From Hyaloperonospora brassicae (taxonomy: Eukaryota > Oomycota > Peronosporomycetes > Peronosporales > Peronosporaceae), in assembly GCA_947650285.1 (NCBI GenBank), contig CANTFL010000148.1, forward strand, positions 1-64,000: DNA of 64,000 bases. The letters run 5' to 3'. Below are positions 14,906 through 25,963 of the stretch, one piece after another. Below the pieces are notes generated by a model. The model saw nothing but the letters and a program-made list of their open reading frames with translations. It made no database searches and had not been told where the DNA came from. The first letter of the stretch is position 1; every line of letters begins with the position of its first letter. The position numbers were made by a program, and so were the translations under genes.

Positions 14906-15342
14906 ATCGAGATATAATTACAGACCATTACACTCGTCTTCAACACCTTCGCCATTCTGACCATCTCGAGTCGACATCCCGCCTGACTGACGTCTGGACT
15001 CTCCATGCACCGTATCAATCTCGTCAGGGTCGCCGTCTTTGGTCGTGCTGTCTTCACATACCGATCGTTTCAATCCGATTGGCGCTTGATCGATCTCCAT
15101 ATTGACCTGCGCCGGCGACCTCGTATGATCGTTTCCCTTCGACAATCTCACGGTCGCATTCATTTCGAGCCCTCTATCCAGTCGGGTGTGCTCTTCTTGC
15201 AACTCACCATCCTTGAACCCGATCCCGTCTGACTGACGGCTGGACCGTTCTTGTAACAGATCAGCTACCTCAGATTCGGTGCCTTCGTTCGTAATATCTC
15301 TTGTGGCGTCAATCTCTTGCTTCGTTCGGTCTTTGTATCCAC

Positions 15343-15734
15343 CGGCTTGTTACTTGACAAGACTCGAACAGTGCCGGCTATTAGTTCACTGGCTCGTCGA
15401 CGACGAGGCTCTTTCATTTGCTGGTAGCAAGTGTTGTCCAAACAGGGCGTTCCCAATCTCTTGGCGCCACCAGCCAAACTTTTTATGGGATATGCATCTC
15501 GAAGTTCGACGACAGGCATAACCTATCTCGCGCAGAGACTTACCGTGAGTGTACGCGTGTCAGTAAATTAGAAAGATCTGTGCTGCATTGGTTTATCTAT
15601 TTTGCTGTGTCGCAGAGCCAGTTTGAATGGCTCTCTGTCCGTCTCTTAGTTCTTTATACAAATAAATGATGAATCTGACGTTCGATCATTCTAGTGCTTT
15701 GCACCATGAACGTGAATTGGCCGATATCTGGCTC
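15343..15734. other. Unassigned junction sequence
   Basis: About 390 bp between the abrupt end of the satellite and the 15-bp minisatellite. No coding region, LTR terminus or target duplication is recognised. It may be a remnant of the copia element's leader or LTR, but nothing in it proves this. Confidence 0.4.
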
Positions 15735-15868
15735 GCCGACCTGTAATTTGCCTACTTCAAGTTTGACGACCTCCGATTTGTCGACCTCCGATTTGATGAC
15801 CTCCATTTTTGCCGGCCTCCGGTTTTACTGACACCCAGTTCACCGGCACCCAGCTCGCCGACAGTCAA
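15735..15868 (+). repeat. 15-bp degenerate minisatellite
   Basis: About eight to nine successive 15-mers fit a loose pattern of the type GNCGACCTCCGATTT (for example 15765-15779, 15780-15794 and 15795-15809). The units decay to the right into CACCCAGTT-type units. It lies immediately before the ATG of the copia Gag fragment. Some frames contain stops, so a coding role is doubtful. Confidence 0.7.
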
Positions 15869-15873
15869 CTTAT

Positions 15874-16062
15874 ATGGAATCCGTTTTCGAGCATTCCCTT
15901 TACCACAACGTCAATTGGAAAGCCGGGAAGATGACGACCACGACGACATCAACGGTGAAAGCTGATAACACAACGAAGGCCTTCAGTACCGAGCGTGAGC
16001 CCTATCAGTGCACTTACTGTGGCGGAGCGGGTTTCACGGTAGAGAGTTGCTGGACGAAGTAG
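15874..16062 (+). pseudogene. Ty1/copia Gag fragment with broken zinc knuckle
   Basis: A 62-codon frame ends in CTYCGGAGFTVESCW. Spacing fits the retroviral CX2CX4HX4C knuckle of copia Gag proteins, but the histidine position is phenylalanine, so metal binding would be lost. Most of the Gag N-terminus is missing. Protease and integrase remnants of the same polyprotein follow in the same orientation, which supports the copia assignment. Confidence 0.65.
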
Positions 16063-16170
16063 AAGGATGAAAGTCAAGGAAACCGACGCGGCGGTAATGT
16101 CTGTGGACGCGAGGCTAGCAACGTCCATTGAAGTCATCATGATGCAGGCAACAGCTACGATCGAGTGGCA

Positions 16171-16317
16171 GTTGCAGATTCTATGGAGTGCGGAGAGTCC
16201 ACGGACAAGGATGTGTCTCAATTGTGGGCCGCCGACAGAGGTGCAACGCGCCAAATTTGTCATGACAAGGCCAAGTTTGCAAGCCTGATCAAGCTTGGGG
16301 ATGAACGACCACGGTAG
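16171..16317 (+). pseudogene. Ty1/copia protease remnant
   Basis: The frame read from 16171 contains LWAADRGATRQICHDKAKF, which matches the copia-type aspartic protease active-site block (normally W-x-x-D-S-G-A-x-x-H). The catalytic Asp is at 16234-16236, but the DSG Ser is Arg. The frame closes with TAG at 16315. It lies between the Gag knuckle and integrase, the expected copia order. Confidence 0.65.
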
Positions 16318-16490
16318 CCGATGGAAACGAGGCGACTATCTAGGGTGTGCAGATCTTCATTCAGCCGGTGGTCCTGCCAACCGGTAACGATCGAGAGATC
16401 AAACTCAAGAATGCACTATAAGCAACAAGAAGGAGCAAAAACTTCTTTCGGTACATCTAGTCAACAAACATAGAAATTTGCAATTGATGT

Positions 16491-17097
16491 TTGATTATAT
16501 CAAGATGCATGTCACTTGCAAAGACTCGAACCAAGCTGTGCCGACGGAGAATCTTCCTTGATGGCCTCTACTGGTTTCACATAGTACAGCGATCGTCGAA
16601 TACGGTGACAAGTGGAAACATTGTTACCTTCATACACGAACGTGTTAAGCCCAGTCAAGGTGATTTGCAAGATGACCACCACCCCCAACATGGTCAAGAA
16701 ATGAACAGCCCCGCCAATCCAAGCGGATCGAGCACATATCGAGGTTGTCAGCGAGAAAAGATGGCCCAGAAACAATTTCCAATCAACCGGGAGGAGCATC
16801 ATTTTGACGCGTTTGAGCTGCTTTGCTTCGACATATGCGGGCCAATGGAACAAGTTTTATTGGGTGGCAGCAAGTTTTTGCTGCTGATTGTGGAGGAGGC
16901 CAGTGGATACATGAAAGGTTTTTGTCTACGAGCGAAGTCGGAGACTGAAGACCGCACTATGAAGTACATCGTGATGGTGGACTCACAATTAGACGAGAAG
17001 GCCAAGTTTGTACGATACGATGGAGCTCGCGTTTTCGCGACCAACTCGCTTCAAGTGTTCAGAGAAAACGAAGGTACCGAGCAGTATATCACGATTC
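16491..17097 (+). pseudogene. Ty1/copia integrase core, truncated
   Basis: The frame begins with a degraded GAG-pre-integrase-like stretch containing RGCQREKMAQ. It continues into an rve catalytic core, with ELLCFDICGPM (first catalytic Asp) and KFVRYDGARVF (second Asp, in copia usually followed by GGE). The coding sequence is cut at 17097, where an LTR of the Gypsy-1 family begins, so the third catalytic residue, RT and RNase H are absent. Several short frames upstream are broken. This is a dead fragment; integrase before RT is the diagnostic copia order. Confidence 0.75.
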
Positions 17098-18928
17098 TGT
17101 GGTGAAGTCGATGTCAAAAATTCGCAGATTCAAGGGTCGATCTTCCACTTGCCCAGACTTACCGACTCACTGATGGGTTACTCCGATCCGTGCCTTGTTT
17201 TATAGCCGTGTGCTCACCTTGTGTACCCGTCGGTTGGGCTGGCTTGAGCTCTTCGTAATGGCCTTGGGAGATGTCGATCTCGCTGAGAGGTTGGGCTGAT
17301 CGTTCGCTTCCGGTGCGGAAATCTTCACACCACGAACGGGGTTCTGCGATATTGATCTTGAGTTGCGGTGAAATCTAGTGAAGATGTCGCGATCTCAAAC
17401 TATAATCACACCGATATCGATTTATCTTCGAAGTCGGGGTCTTTGCTGTGCGGAAATCTTCACACAGCAAATAATAGTCTTGCGTCGATCTTGCGTTGGG
17501 ATCGGTCCGATCTGGTCTCGGGATCGGTCCGATCTGGTCTCGGGATCGGCCGATCTTGATGGAAGTGCGCAATTTGGGCAAATCGGTGTCTTGTTTCGCC
17601 AAAATGAAACGGGCCGATCTGCCTTGTTGATTGCTTCGATATTGCTTGGTCTTGTTTTGGACTCCTTGTCTAGATCTTTTGACCACTTAAGCCGCCTCGC
17701 AATCTTGTACCCAAAATCCTTTTCCTTTACCGTTGTTTGTTGCTACCTTAGCAGTTTGACTTGACTTGAGATACCTTAACCCCACCTTGGCCAAACAATT
17801 CAAGGTGAGTACACGAAACACGGCGAAGTATCTTGATCGACGGGAGGCCAAATATCCTGCCCGGAAGAGAAGTTTGCGACGTGCTTTATTTGTAAAAACG
17901 GTAACTGTATTATTATGCAACCAAATTACTAGCCAACCTATCTTTAAGCCTGTTCCAAACTGCAGGTCACTCTACAAACCGATATCACCTTTAAGCTTGA
18001 TCGCCCCGTAAACACGTGTCTAAATTTCATGACCTGTACTCCAAAGATAGCGCCAATATCCCCAATATTGTACCTGAACGCCAAAAGAGGACCAAATCCC
18101 AAAAACGGTACCAAATTCCCATTTTTGGTACCAAAAGGTCCGAAATAGTACCCAAATACCAAATGTGCCTAAATTTATTTTGCGACGTCAATTCAACCAG
18201 CTATCACTGGCTCTTTAGGTCTGAGCTTTTGAGACATCACTCATATACCTTCAACAAGCATATATATCATGATCCAATAGCTCCATCAACGACATATCCA
18301 TGATCAACAGGGAACATTATCGATCTGATATCCAATATCAAAATGTTGAAGATAGATCGAGTACAAATAAGCCATAGACATTCTCTTGTTCCTTGTACGT
18401 GTTCCCGTATCATCATTCAGTATTTATCCGATCGATGCGATCGTCCATACGCTTTGACATAGCTCCCTTGACTCTCCTGAACATTCATAACGCATTACCT
18501 GGCCCCAGATGCACCTTTGCAGAGTGACTTGGCCACAATATCCACGGCCGTTGCCATAGCCAGTTAATCCGACGTTCCAATGTCCGTAAATTTAGAGACC
18601 TTCGCACATAAATATGCGATCCAGTCTTCACCTGCTCAATTATACGTATCCTTTCCTTGACCAGCATTCAGGTGAACTGTATGACTTCACCCCACTTCCT
18701 TGTTCCAGATCGCTCCATGAAATTCCTACTGGTTTGTCATCGTCTCAGAGATCGCCCCGTCTCCGTCACCCTGGTGACATCTGGAATGGCTCGTTGAGCC
18801 TCGTTGGGATCACCTTTCATATCCCATTGGATCTCTAGATCACCTGGTGTCGTTTTCTGTCAGGTAGTGACGTATCAACTGGGTGGTCATCGATCCACAT
18901 CCAAAAATTGATTAGCGACTATACGACA
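17098..18928 (-). mobile_element. LTR A, Gypsy-1 family, without target duplication
   Basis: An LTR of about 1831 bp, one of four copies. It begins TGTGGTGAAGTC and ends in a degenerate form of GACTTTGCCACA (here GACTATACGACA). Internal blocks such as GCGGAAATCTTCACAC match the other copies. Flanking tetramers (ATTC left, TCAT right) do not match. The left flank is a copia integrase on the plus strand and the right flank is a gypsy RT on the minus strand. It therefore marks a deletion or recombination junction rather than a simple solo LTR. Confidence 0.85.
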
Positions 18929-19760
18929 TCATCCATCAGATCCATGGACGAGAATATGATACTCTTATACATACCATATATGATTACGTCCTTCCTCGGT
19001 ATCGGAGTCTGAGCCGGTACCTTTGCAGCATTCAAATTGTTGAATGCGTGCACCACCCGCCATCCTCCTGTGGCTTTACGCACACCGAAGATCGGAGACT
19101 TGTGGGGGGAAGTTGATTCCCCCACATGGCCCGCTGCAAAGCGATCGGAAAAGAACTTGTCGATCGCTAGTACTTGTTCACGAGGCAGTGGCCACTTCTT
19201 CATGACACAGTACTTCGAGCCCGGTTTGAGCTCGATCTCGTGTCGAGCGCCTTTGTCTTTAGGCAACTCGCAAGGTATGAATTCAGGGAACACATCCTTA
19301 AATTTAATTAAATTCTTATACAAAGGATTTGTCTGAAGCGACTCCCACGATTGAGACGTGTATCGCTCAATCCGAGTCTTCTCATCGAGGAAACTTTTGT
19401 CCATCGATGACCTACTAAGAACCCGTTCGTTCTCAGCAAATACTGTTGCCGACCGAATATCGGCCACATACTCATCCTCCGTGACGAGTATGCATATCTG
19501 CTTAACCTTGTCACTACGCGGATAACGCAAGAAATGTTTTGGTTCGAGCGTTGGCAATTGATTTATCTCCGAAGTTAACTTTGCAGGTACAATCAGATCA
19601 AGCGTATAAGCGCCTACGCTTGATCCGTCATTAACCAAGACGTTCAACGTATCGGTTTCTTCCTGGGAAATTGTTTCCACAGGTTGCTGAAAGCCTAGTC
19701 CCTCAGCATGAAACTCTTGATAAATTCTTTCCTCTAGAACGTGGGGACTTATTCCCTCTA
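18929..19760 (-). pseudogene. Gypsy-2 RT N-terminus, truncated
   Basis: The minus-strand frame reads a pre-RT linker, then the Ty3/gypsy RT entry: LPKDKGARHEIELKPGSKY, HKSPIFGVRKATGGWRVV and then PIPRKD. It stops at LTR A after FSSMDLMDDVV, just at the first catalytic motif (usually SxxDLxxGY). Fingers and early palm are present; the YxDD palm, RNase H and integrase are lost. This is the 3'-most surviving part of the host element whose Gag lies at 20546-20915, 35553-36062 and 37926-38252. Confidence 0.75.
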
Positions 19761-20176
19761 CGTCTTCTTACTGTGGATGTGCAACTACAGTCAGTGACCG
19801 ATCCTCTCCGGTAGACTCTCCAGTCGACCTAGGATTTCCATGTTGCCCCTTGGAGGCAACAGGTTTCTTTCTTCTAAGATGCTGCCCGCTAGGCATGCAT
19901 CCATGTCCCGGTCCACTCGACTTATTCGAGTAGTGGACCTTCAGCGCTACCTGTACTTCTGTACAGCCGCCAGAAGCTTGCTCCACAGTGTAGGGATCAA
20001 CTACACTGAGAGCTTGTGCATTCGTGCTAACGACTTTACCGCAAGTGAGGCCATCGCACTCACTCGCAGTACTTCCACACGCTTGTAGACGCTCCACGAC
20101 GTTCATCAGATGGCCATCGGATGAACAAGCGGCAGTCATCTTGACGTATCGATGCTGCGATCTCACTCTTGGCTCG

Positions 20177-20545
20177 TTACCTTCTAAGCCAAGGTAATCC
20201 CAGGATGACATCGAATTTGTTATCCAGATCCAGTACGATGCAGTCATCATCGTACTGTTCGCTCTCTAACGTGTAGTAGATTCTTACTACACGTTTCGCA
20301 ACGGTTATCGATGCGACCGTGGCAAGGCGCACCGTCATCCTCGTTAGATGGATGTCGCGCTCAACGAGCTTGAGCCTTCGACTCTCTAACGACTGGCGAT
20401 GAACAAAGTTGTTCGACGCCCCACATTCTACAAGAGCACGAAGTGACAAATCTTCTGTCACTTGTAACTTGAAGGTGATAAGTGGCACTTCATCACCAGG
20501 TGCAGAGACACACAAAGATTGTGAATCGTGAGCAAATTTCGTCAA
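20177..20545 (-). pseudogene. Gypsy-2 aspartic protease
   Basis: A minus-strand retropepsin domain with LRALVECGASNNFVHRQSL as flap-and-active-site block and a C-terminal VILGLPWLRR, typical of oomycete gypsy proteases. The catalytic Asp of the D-S/C-G triad is Glu here (ECG), which should abolish or strongly reduce activity. It follows the Gag zinc-knuckle segment and precedes RT on the same strand. The spacer 19761-20176 has no recognisable domain. Confidence 0.75.
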
Positions 20546-20915
20546 GAGATTTGCAAATTCTCTTGAGGTTGCCGGATCAGTAGGGCGCTCCGCCCATACT
20601 GACCCCGACCATTTTTTGATGGTCCGTCTCGCTGTTGCGGTTTCGCAATAGCGCTGGACCCAAGCCCATTGCCCTTTCTGGCAAATGGTCGTCCATTTCG
20701 CTCAGTACTGTTTGGTACGGGGTGTGGTGCACTACACTCGTAAGCGTAGTATCCTAACTTCTGATGGCGATTGCACTCCTGCGATTGCCTTTTTTCTGAA
20801 GAGCGAAATCTCTCGCTCTCAGTATAATAAGGGTCCAATGTTTCTAAACCTTCAGTCTCTTGTCGTCTCAGTAAACGATAAGAGCCCGACCTAGCATGAG
20901 CCCGTCTAATGCTAA
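20546..20915 (-). pseudogene. Gypsy-2 Gag C-terminus with decayed zinc knuckle
   Basis: The minus-strand frame contains CNRHQKLGYYAYEC, positioned like a CX2CX4HX4C knuckle but with His for the second Cys and Tyr for the His. The frame reads into LTR B of Gypsy-1 at 20916. Removing Gypsy-1 and one CTAA copy places it in frame with the Gag core at 35553-36062 (joined around EQEDF/SIRRAH), so both are one gene split by insertion. Confidence 0.8.
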
Positions 20916-22794
20916 TGTGGTGAAGTCGATGTCACAAAATTGTTTTGTGTGAGTGTCGATCTTCCACTTGCCCAGACTTACCGACTCACTGATGGGTTAC
21001 TCCGATCCGTGCCTTGTTTTATTGCCGTGCGCTCACCTTGTGTACCCGTCGGTTGGGCTGGCTTGAGCTCTTCGTAATGGCCTTGGGAGATGTCGATCTC
21101 CCTGAGAGGTTGGGTTGAGAGTTCGCTTCCGGTGCGGAAATCTTCACACCACGAACAGGGGTTCTGCAATCTTGATCTTGAGTCACGGCGATCTCTCTTT
21201 GTAGATGTCGCGAACTTGATCTTGAATCAAACCAATCTAGATTTATATTCGGGGTCGGGGTCTTTGCTGTGCGGAAATCTTCACTCAGCAAATAATAGTC
21301 TTGCGCCGATGTTGCCTTGGGATCGGTCTGATCTGGCCTTGGGATCGGTCGATCTTGCTGGAGGTGCGCAATTTGGGCAAAGCGGGGTCTTGTTTCGCCA
21401 GAATGTAACGTGCCAATCTGCCTTGTAGATCGCTTCGATCTTGCTTGGTCTTGTCTTGAACGCCTTGTCCAAATCTTCTGACCACTTGATCCGTCTCGCG
21501 ATCTGGTGTCCAGTCCTTTTCCTTGTTCCTGCTACCGTAGCAGTTGAGATGAGTGTGAGTACTTGATCGATCCGGACCAGATTGTCCGGGATCGCTCTTC
21601 TCGATCTTGTCCGACAATCCAAGATCTGTCTTCTATGTTCTTCCAACACGCGTGCCTTACACCGCCGGGGAAGCCAAATCAATCTTGCTCGGAAAAGAGG
21701 GGAGGACGCGCGTCGTGTGCAGAAGAAGTAGAGTAAAATTCTGTTTATTTACCAGCCAAATTACTAGCCAACCTATCTTTAAGCATATTCCAAACTGTAG
21801 GTCACTCTCCAAACCAATATCACCTTTAAGCTTGACCGCCCCCTTAAACACGTGCCGAAATTTCATGACCTGTACTCCAAAGATAGCGCCAATATCCCCG
21901 ATATTGTACTTAAACACCAAAAGAGGACCAAATCCCAAATACGGTACCAAATTCCCATTTTTGGTATCAGAGAGCCCGAAATAGTACTCAAATACCAAAT
22001 GTGCCTAAATCTATTTTGCGACGTCAATTCAACCAGCTTCCACTGGCTCTTTCGGTCTGAACTTTTGCGACATCACTCACGGACCTTCAACAAACATATT
22101 CATCATGATCCCAAAGTCTCATCAACGATATATCCATGATCAACAGGGAACATGACCGATCTGGTGCCCAAAGTCGAGATCGTTGAGATCGACACGGTAC
22201 AATTCCACAGTAGATGTTCTTCTGTTCATTATACGCGCTCTAATATCACCCTTCAGTATTTATCTGGTCCACAATACTCTCCACATAGCTCCCTGGACCT
22301 CCACGAGTATCCACGTTTCCAGATCGGGCTATAATTAACCTAAATCAGTACTTCCATTGTTAGATCGGTAAAGAGTATCACATATCCGCAGGATGTTACA
22401 CCTTCGTCCCAGAGTCATATCGCATCGCATCACCTGGTCCCCGATGCATCTTTCCAGAATGACTTGGCCACAATATCCACGACCGATGCTATATGTATCC
22501 TTCTCCTCGACCAACATTCAGGTAAATTGTGTGACTTCGTCCCACTTCCTCATCCCAGATCGATCCATGGAAATCGTTTTGTTTGTCGTCTTGTCCCAGA
22601 TCGCTCTGTCCCCGGTCGTTCCATATCCATCAGTTTGGCGACAGTTGAATCGGATCGCCGATCCCAGTTGAGATCTCTTTCCATCTCCTTATTGGATCGC
22701 TAGGTCCCTTGGCATCATTTTCCACCGGTGAGTGACGCCCCAACCGGGTGTTCACCGATCCACGTCCCATCATTTGATCCGTGACTTTAACACA
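20916..22794 (-). repeat. LTR B, 3' LTR of Gypsy-1
   Basis: About 1879 bp, read on the minus strand. The plus-strand left end is TGTGGTGAAGTC and the right end GACTTTAACACA. The first roughly 1.2 kb is almost the same as LTR C: the 112-codon frames at 21090 and 33937 differ at one residue. The last roughly 0.65 kb (U3 in element orientation) is clearly different from C and closer to LTR A, sharing GACTTGGCCACAATATCCACG. Confidence 0.88.
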
Positions 22795-22805
22795 ACCGCC
22801 CTCTG
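22795..22805 (-). other. Candidate polypurine tract of Gypsy-1
   Basis: Immediately inside LTR B the minus strand reads AGAGGGCGG followed by GT and the LTR terminus. A purine-rich stretch here is where plus-strand DNA synthesis would be primed in a gypsy element. The tract is short and interrupted by one C, so the call is tentative. Confidence 0.4.
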
Positions 22806-22882
22806 TACTGAAGTCCTTTGGGCAGCAATCGGCTTCAGTTCAATCACTTACCAACTTCGTTCCAAGCACTCAAGTCTGTTCT

Positions 22883-25605
22883 ATGGCATCTCCTACGCGT
22901 CCCTCCACCTCGCCAGTTCCCTCGGAATGTTCGACCGTGCTTCTGTCTCCGGATCGCGATCTGCCACCCAGATCGTCCAATCAAGGGGAGCATTTTCCTA
23001 TTGTTCCGAATTGGCCGGGATCCCCAGGTCATCTCGATCCGGCCGGATGGCCACCCATCCCCATGGGATCACCAGATCGACGACCGGCGGGATCTGCGTC
23101 TCCAGGCCCAGGCTTGACGGCTGGATCGCCCGCTCATGGAGGGTATACAGCCCCTGACACAGATCAACTCGGGTCTCCAAGCCATCCTGAACCGGCCGGA
23201 TCGTTATCGATCGTCATGGGATCGTCAGACCGTCTGCCTGAGCCGATCTCGCTTCGCGCATCGCCGGCGATCCTTGGTGAGTTTAGATCCGACACTCTGG
23301 CTACCAGTGCGTCTCGTGGTGGGTTCGCTTCAACCGTGGACATCACCGGTCACGTTCCAAGCGTTTCTGCAGACGATGTTCGTTCCACGTTGGCTACGAT
23401 CTCCTATTTATGGGATCGCGAGGCCACCTTCTGCAGCCAAGCCGATACCATTTACGTGCTTCAGCAGTCGTACCGAGAGGCTGTTGCGCGGGGAGACCGA
23501 TTGCAAGACGAGATCGATTCTCTGTATAGATCGGCCGCCCCATTCGTATCCTTCTTCCAGCGTCGATATGATTTATTGCATGGTCGCTACGTCAACGCAG
23601 TGCATTCTTTGAGCGACTGTAGACGAGCTTTGCGAACGCATCGAGATCAATCGGCGCAGATTCTTCGGCTGCGCGAAATGTTACGTGCCAGCGATGAGGA
23701 TCGAGGAAACTTGGAACAACGAAAAAAAACTTAACGATTCAGATCCGTTCGCTCCAATTCGAGCGCAATATTCTCCGACAGCAGCGTGGCCAGCTGTCCT
23801 CGGACAATTCTTTCCTCAACAGGAAAGTTTTGCAGTTAAAGGAGGAATTGGATTTTAAGCGGAGATCGCTGGAGGCTTGACTTCGATCAGTGATCTCATA
23901 CAGCAGGTGGACTATATAACTCCTTTGGAAGGTCAGCTGACACATTCACAAATGGAGAATGCTAACCTCCGTCGTCAGCTAGAGGAGCATCTCACGGTAT
24001 AAGAACAGTTAAAGGTGGCAGAGCAAGATCGGGATCGGGCTATAACAGAATACCGGAATCTTCTCCACACCATCAATAGTGCCATACTCGGGTCCCAGTC
24101 TCCTGCGTCACCCACTCGGCAGACCTCCAAGAGTACCACTCCGGCCAGATCGGCACCTTCCTCCGTTGCTTAGAGGCCGCGGTCTCCTGCCCGTAAATCT
24201 CGCCCGAGATCGTCTGCCCCAATATCCAAGCGTCAGCGCATTCCGCCGAGGTCCCAGTCCGGGAATTTTCCCGCCATCCGATGAGGCTCTCGCGTACTAT
24301 CGTTGAACCATCCACACCTTCCAAGATACTCCCAAGATTGACCCCCTCTGCGCCCACACCCGAGGCTTCGACTCCTTCGTATCCTTCCTCGGATTACTGT
24401 ACCGGATCGGGCAGTGGGAAATCGTCCGAGTCTGGCTCTAGATCGGATGACTCAACTCGATCCGTGTTGTTTCAATCGAGATCGGCCGCTCGTCGTCAGA
24501 CGAGATCGGATATCCGATCCGCCATTCCTGACCCCTCCCAAGCTGCTCTAACTGATCCCCCTTCGTCCGTGACAACCGCAATTGACCAAGAACTTTCTCG
24601 TCCACCCCACCCAGCGATCCGGAGCCTTATTATCTCTCCTACTCGTCTACTACGGTCACGACTGCTCCCGTGAATGACAATCAGGATGATGATGACTCTG
24701 GAGATGTGGATGTGTCATTGCCGGAATAAATAATCAGCGAGATCGGTTCGGTTAATTCGCCTCGCGGCCTCACTATACTCTCAGCCTGCCATCCGTCTGA
24801 TAGTGACAGCAGCATCACCATTCCGGCGCGTCAAGTGGCTAACATAGTCCTCTCTCCTGTTGACTTCGACAATCTTCCGCCACTCCAGCAACCACGGGAT
24901 CGATGGATTCCCAATTATCAGGCACCTTCCTACCGGATCGCTGCCGAGATCGCTCCTTGGTCAGTCTCACGGATCGCGATAATTTGTGTGAGGACTATGT
25001 CCATCGAGCTGCTGTTCCACCATTACTCCAAGCCCAAGCATTTCCTATCCCCCTTCACACTCACGGACGGGCTCCGCCTACTGGGACTTGGGCATCTGGG
25101 CTGATCTCGCGGCAAAATATCCAGGCTCTGAATGCTACAGCCCCTTGGGATAATGTCGTGATCCCCGTGAAACCGATATCGTTCTCCGTGACTGGATGGT
25201 ATAGCGACATGAGTACTCGCTACCTGGAGCTTGAGTCCACTCATCGACAAGCTCTGTGGGAATCCACCCATGCCTTCTCTATCTCTCCGGCTCAACGGCG
25301 ATCCGAACGGTTCATGCAAGCGTTTTGGCGTCAACGAAAACAACGCCGATCTCGCTTTGGAGCGCGTTGGAAGAACTTCTTGAAGATGATACTCAGCGGC
25401 ATGATTGCTGGCCACTGCGATCTTGATATCTTGCTCTATCCCTTCTTCCTGCACTACCCGCGCCCCCATAAAGAGCGAGTTTGGTATCCAGGTTAAGGAA
25501 ATTCTGACGACCCAGACGACCTGCTAGAGGCGTTGGACATGGCAGACCAAGAGGATCCTTGGAGCAACCAGTTCCGTAACGCCCACAAGGATCACCCTGA
25601 ATCGT
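22883..25605 (+). pseudogene. Antisense coiled-coil frame in the 3' region of Gypsy-1
   Basis: It lies on the strand opposite to gag-pol, between integrase and the 3' LTR. An ATG at 22883 opens a 283-codon frame: first a Ser/Pro-rich segment, then a coiled coil (YREAVARGDRLQDEIDSLY and onward), closed by TAA at 23732. After the A8 run at 23722-23729 the heptad pattern continues in another frame (SLQFERN, LQLKEELDFKRRSLEA) to 23880. A third frame follows with QLEEHLTV and EQLKVAEQDRD, then Ser/Pro/Arg-rich segments to about 25605. Inference: one ancestral protein of roughly 900 residues, now broken. Similar antisense frames are known in plant Tat-type gypsy elements. Function unknown; no enzyme motif is seen. 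Confidence 0.6.
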
Positions 25606-25963
25606 AGATCTCTCGTCTACAGGACAAGTTCAAGCCTGCTCCATCGTCTTAGTCCAAGATTGATGTCCGAGACCGATCGTCTTTCGTAATTGTGTATTGT
25701 TTTCCTCGTATTCATAGTTAATTCATTCTTTGCAACTTTCACAACTTTGATTCTACCTTCGACCCACATCAATCAGTAAGGTAATTCATTTGACTGTCTC
25801 CATACTCACACACGTATCTCCATCCATCAGCATGTGCTACCTCCTAGCACACCTTAGCCAAACCATCCATCCGCATATGCTGATCCCAGCATATCTACCC
25901 CGACCGTTAAGGTTCGTCCGAATTGTGTTCGTTAGACTGCATCACTTCGAAACGGTTCCGATT

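Larger units (their letters stand above)
1..15342 (-). repeat. 558-bp satellite array derived from a gypsy RNase H region
   Basis: Tandem head-to-tail array. A recurring ATGCACCGTATCA anchor occurs 27 times, at 497, 1055, 1613 and so on every 558 bp to 15005. The left edge lies outside the window, and the first visible copy is about 564 bp and the most divergent. The array stops inside a monomer near 15342. On the minus strand each monomer reads as a 181-codon frame closed by one TAA; two copies have TTA there, giving 367-codon frames. These frames are not considered genes. The monomer is collinear with the minus-strand second RNase H plus linker of the element at 27594-28094. Shared blocks, in order, include GTCCAGATCGGC and TCTGGACTCT. 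Inference: one fragment of a related retrotransposon was amplified into a satellite. A centromeric or heterochromatic role is possible but not shown. Confidence 0.95.

Noticed and set aside
497..15232. 75-codon plus-strand frames beginning MHRINLV in each monomer
   Set aside because: Antisense shadow of the repeat; no promoter, no domain, and variation follows the DNA repeat rather than the protein.
1..15342. CRISPR-like array
   Set aside because: Monomers are contiguous 558-bp units without unique spacers, and the context is eukaryotic.
15865..17097. Centromere-associated copia element
   Set aside because: Oomycete centromeres can carry copia-like elements, but this short fragment cannot be assigned to that family by eye.
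17378..17764. Open frames inside the Gypsy-1 family LTRs (also near 21090, 33937 and 36344)
   Set aside because: They recur in all four LTRs with frame changes and no domain; LTR sequence explains them.
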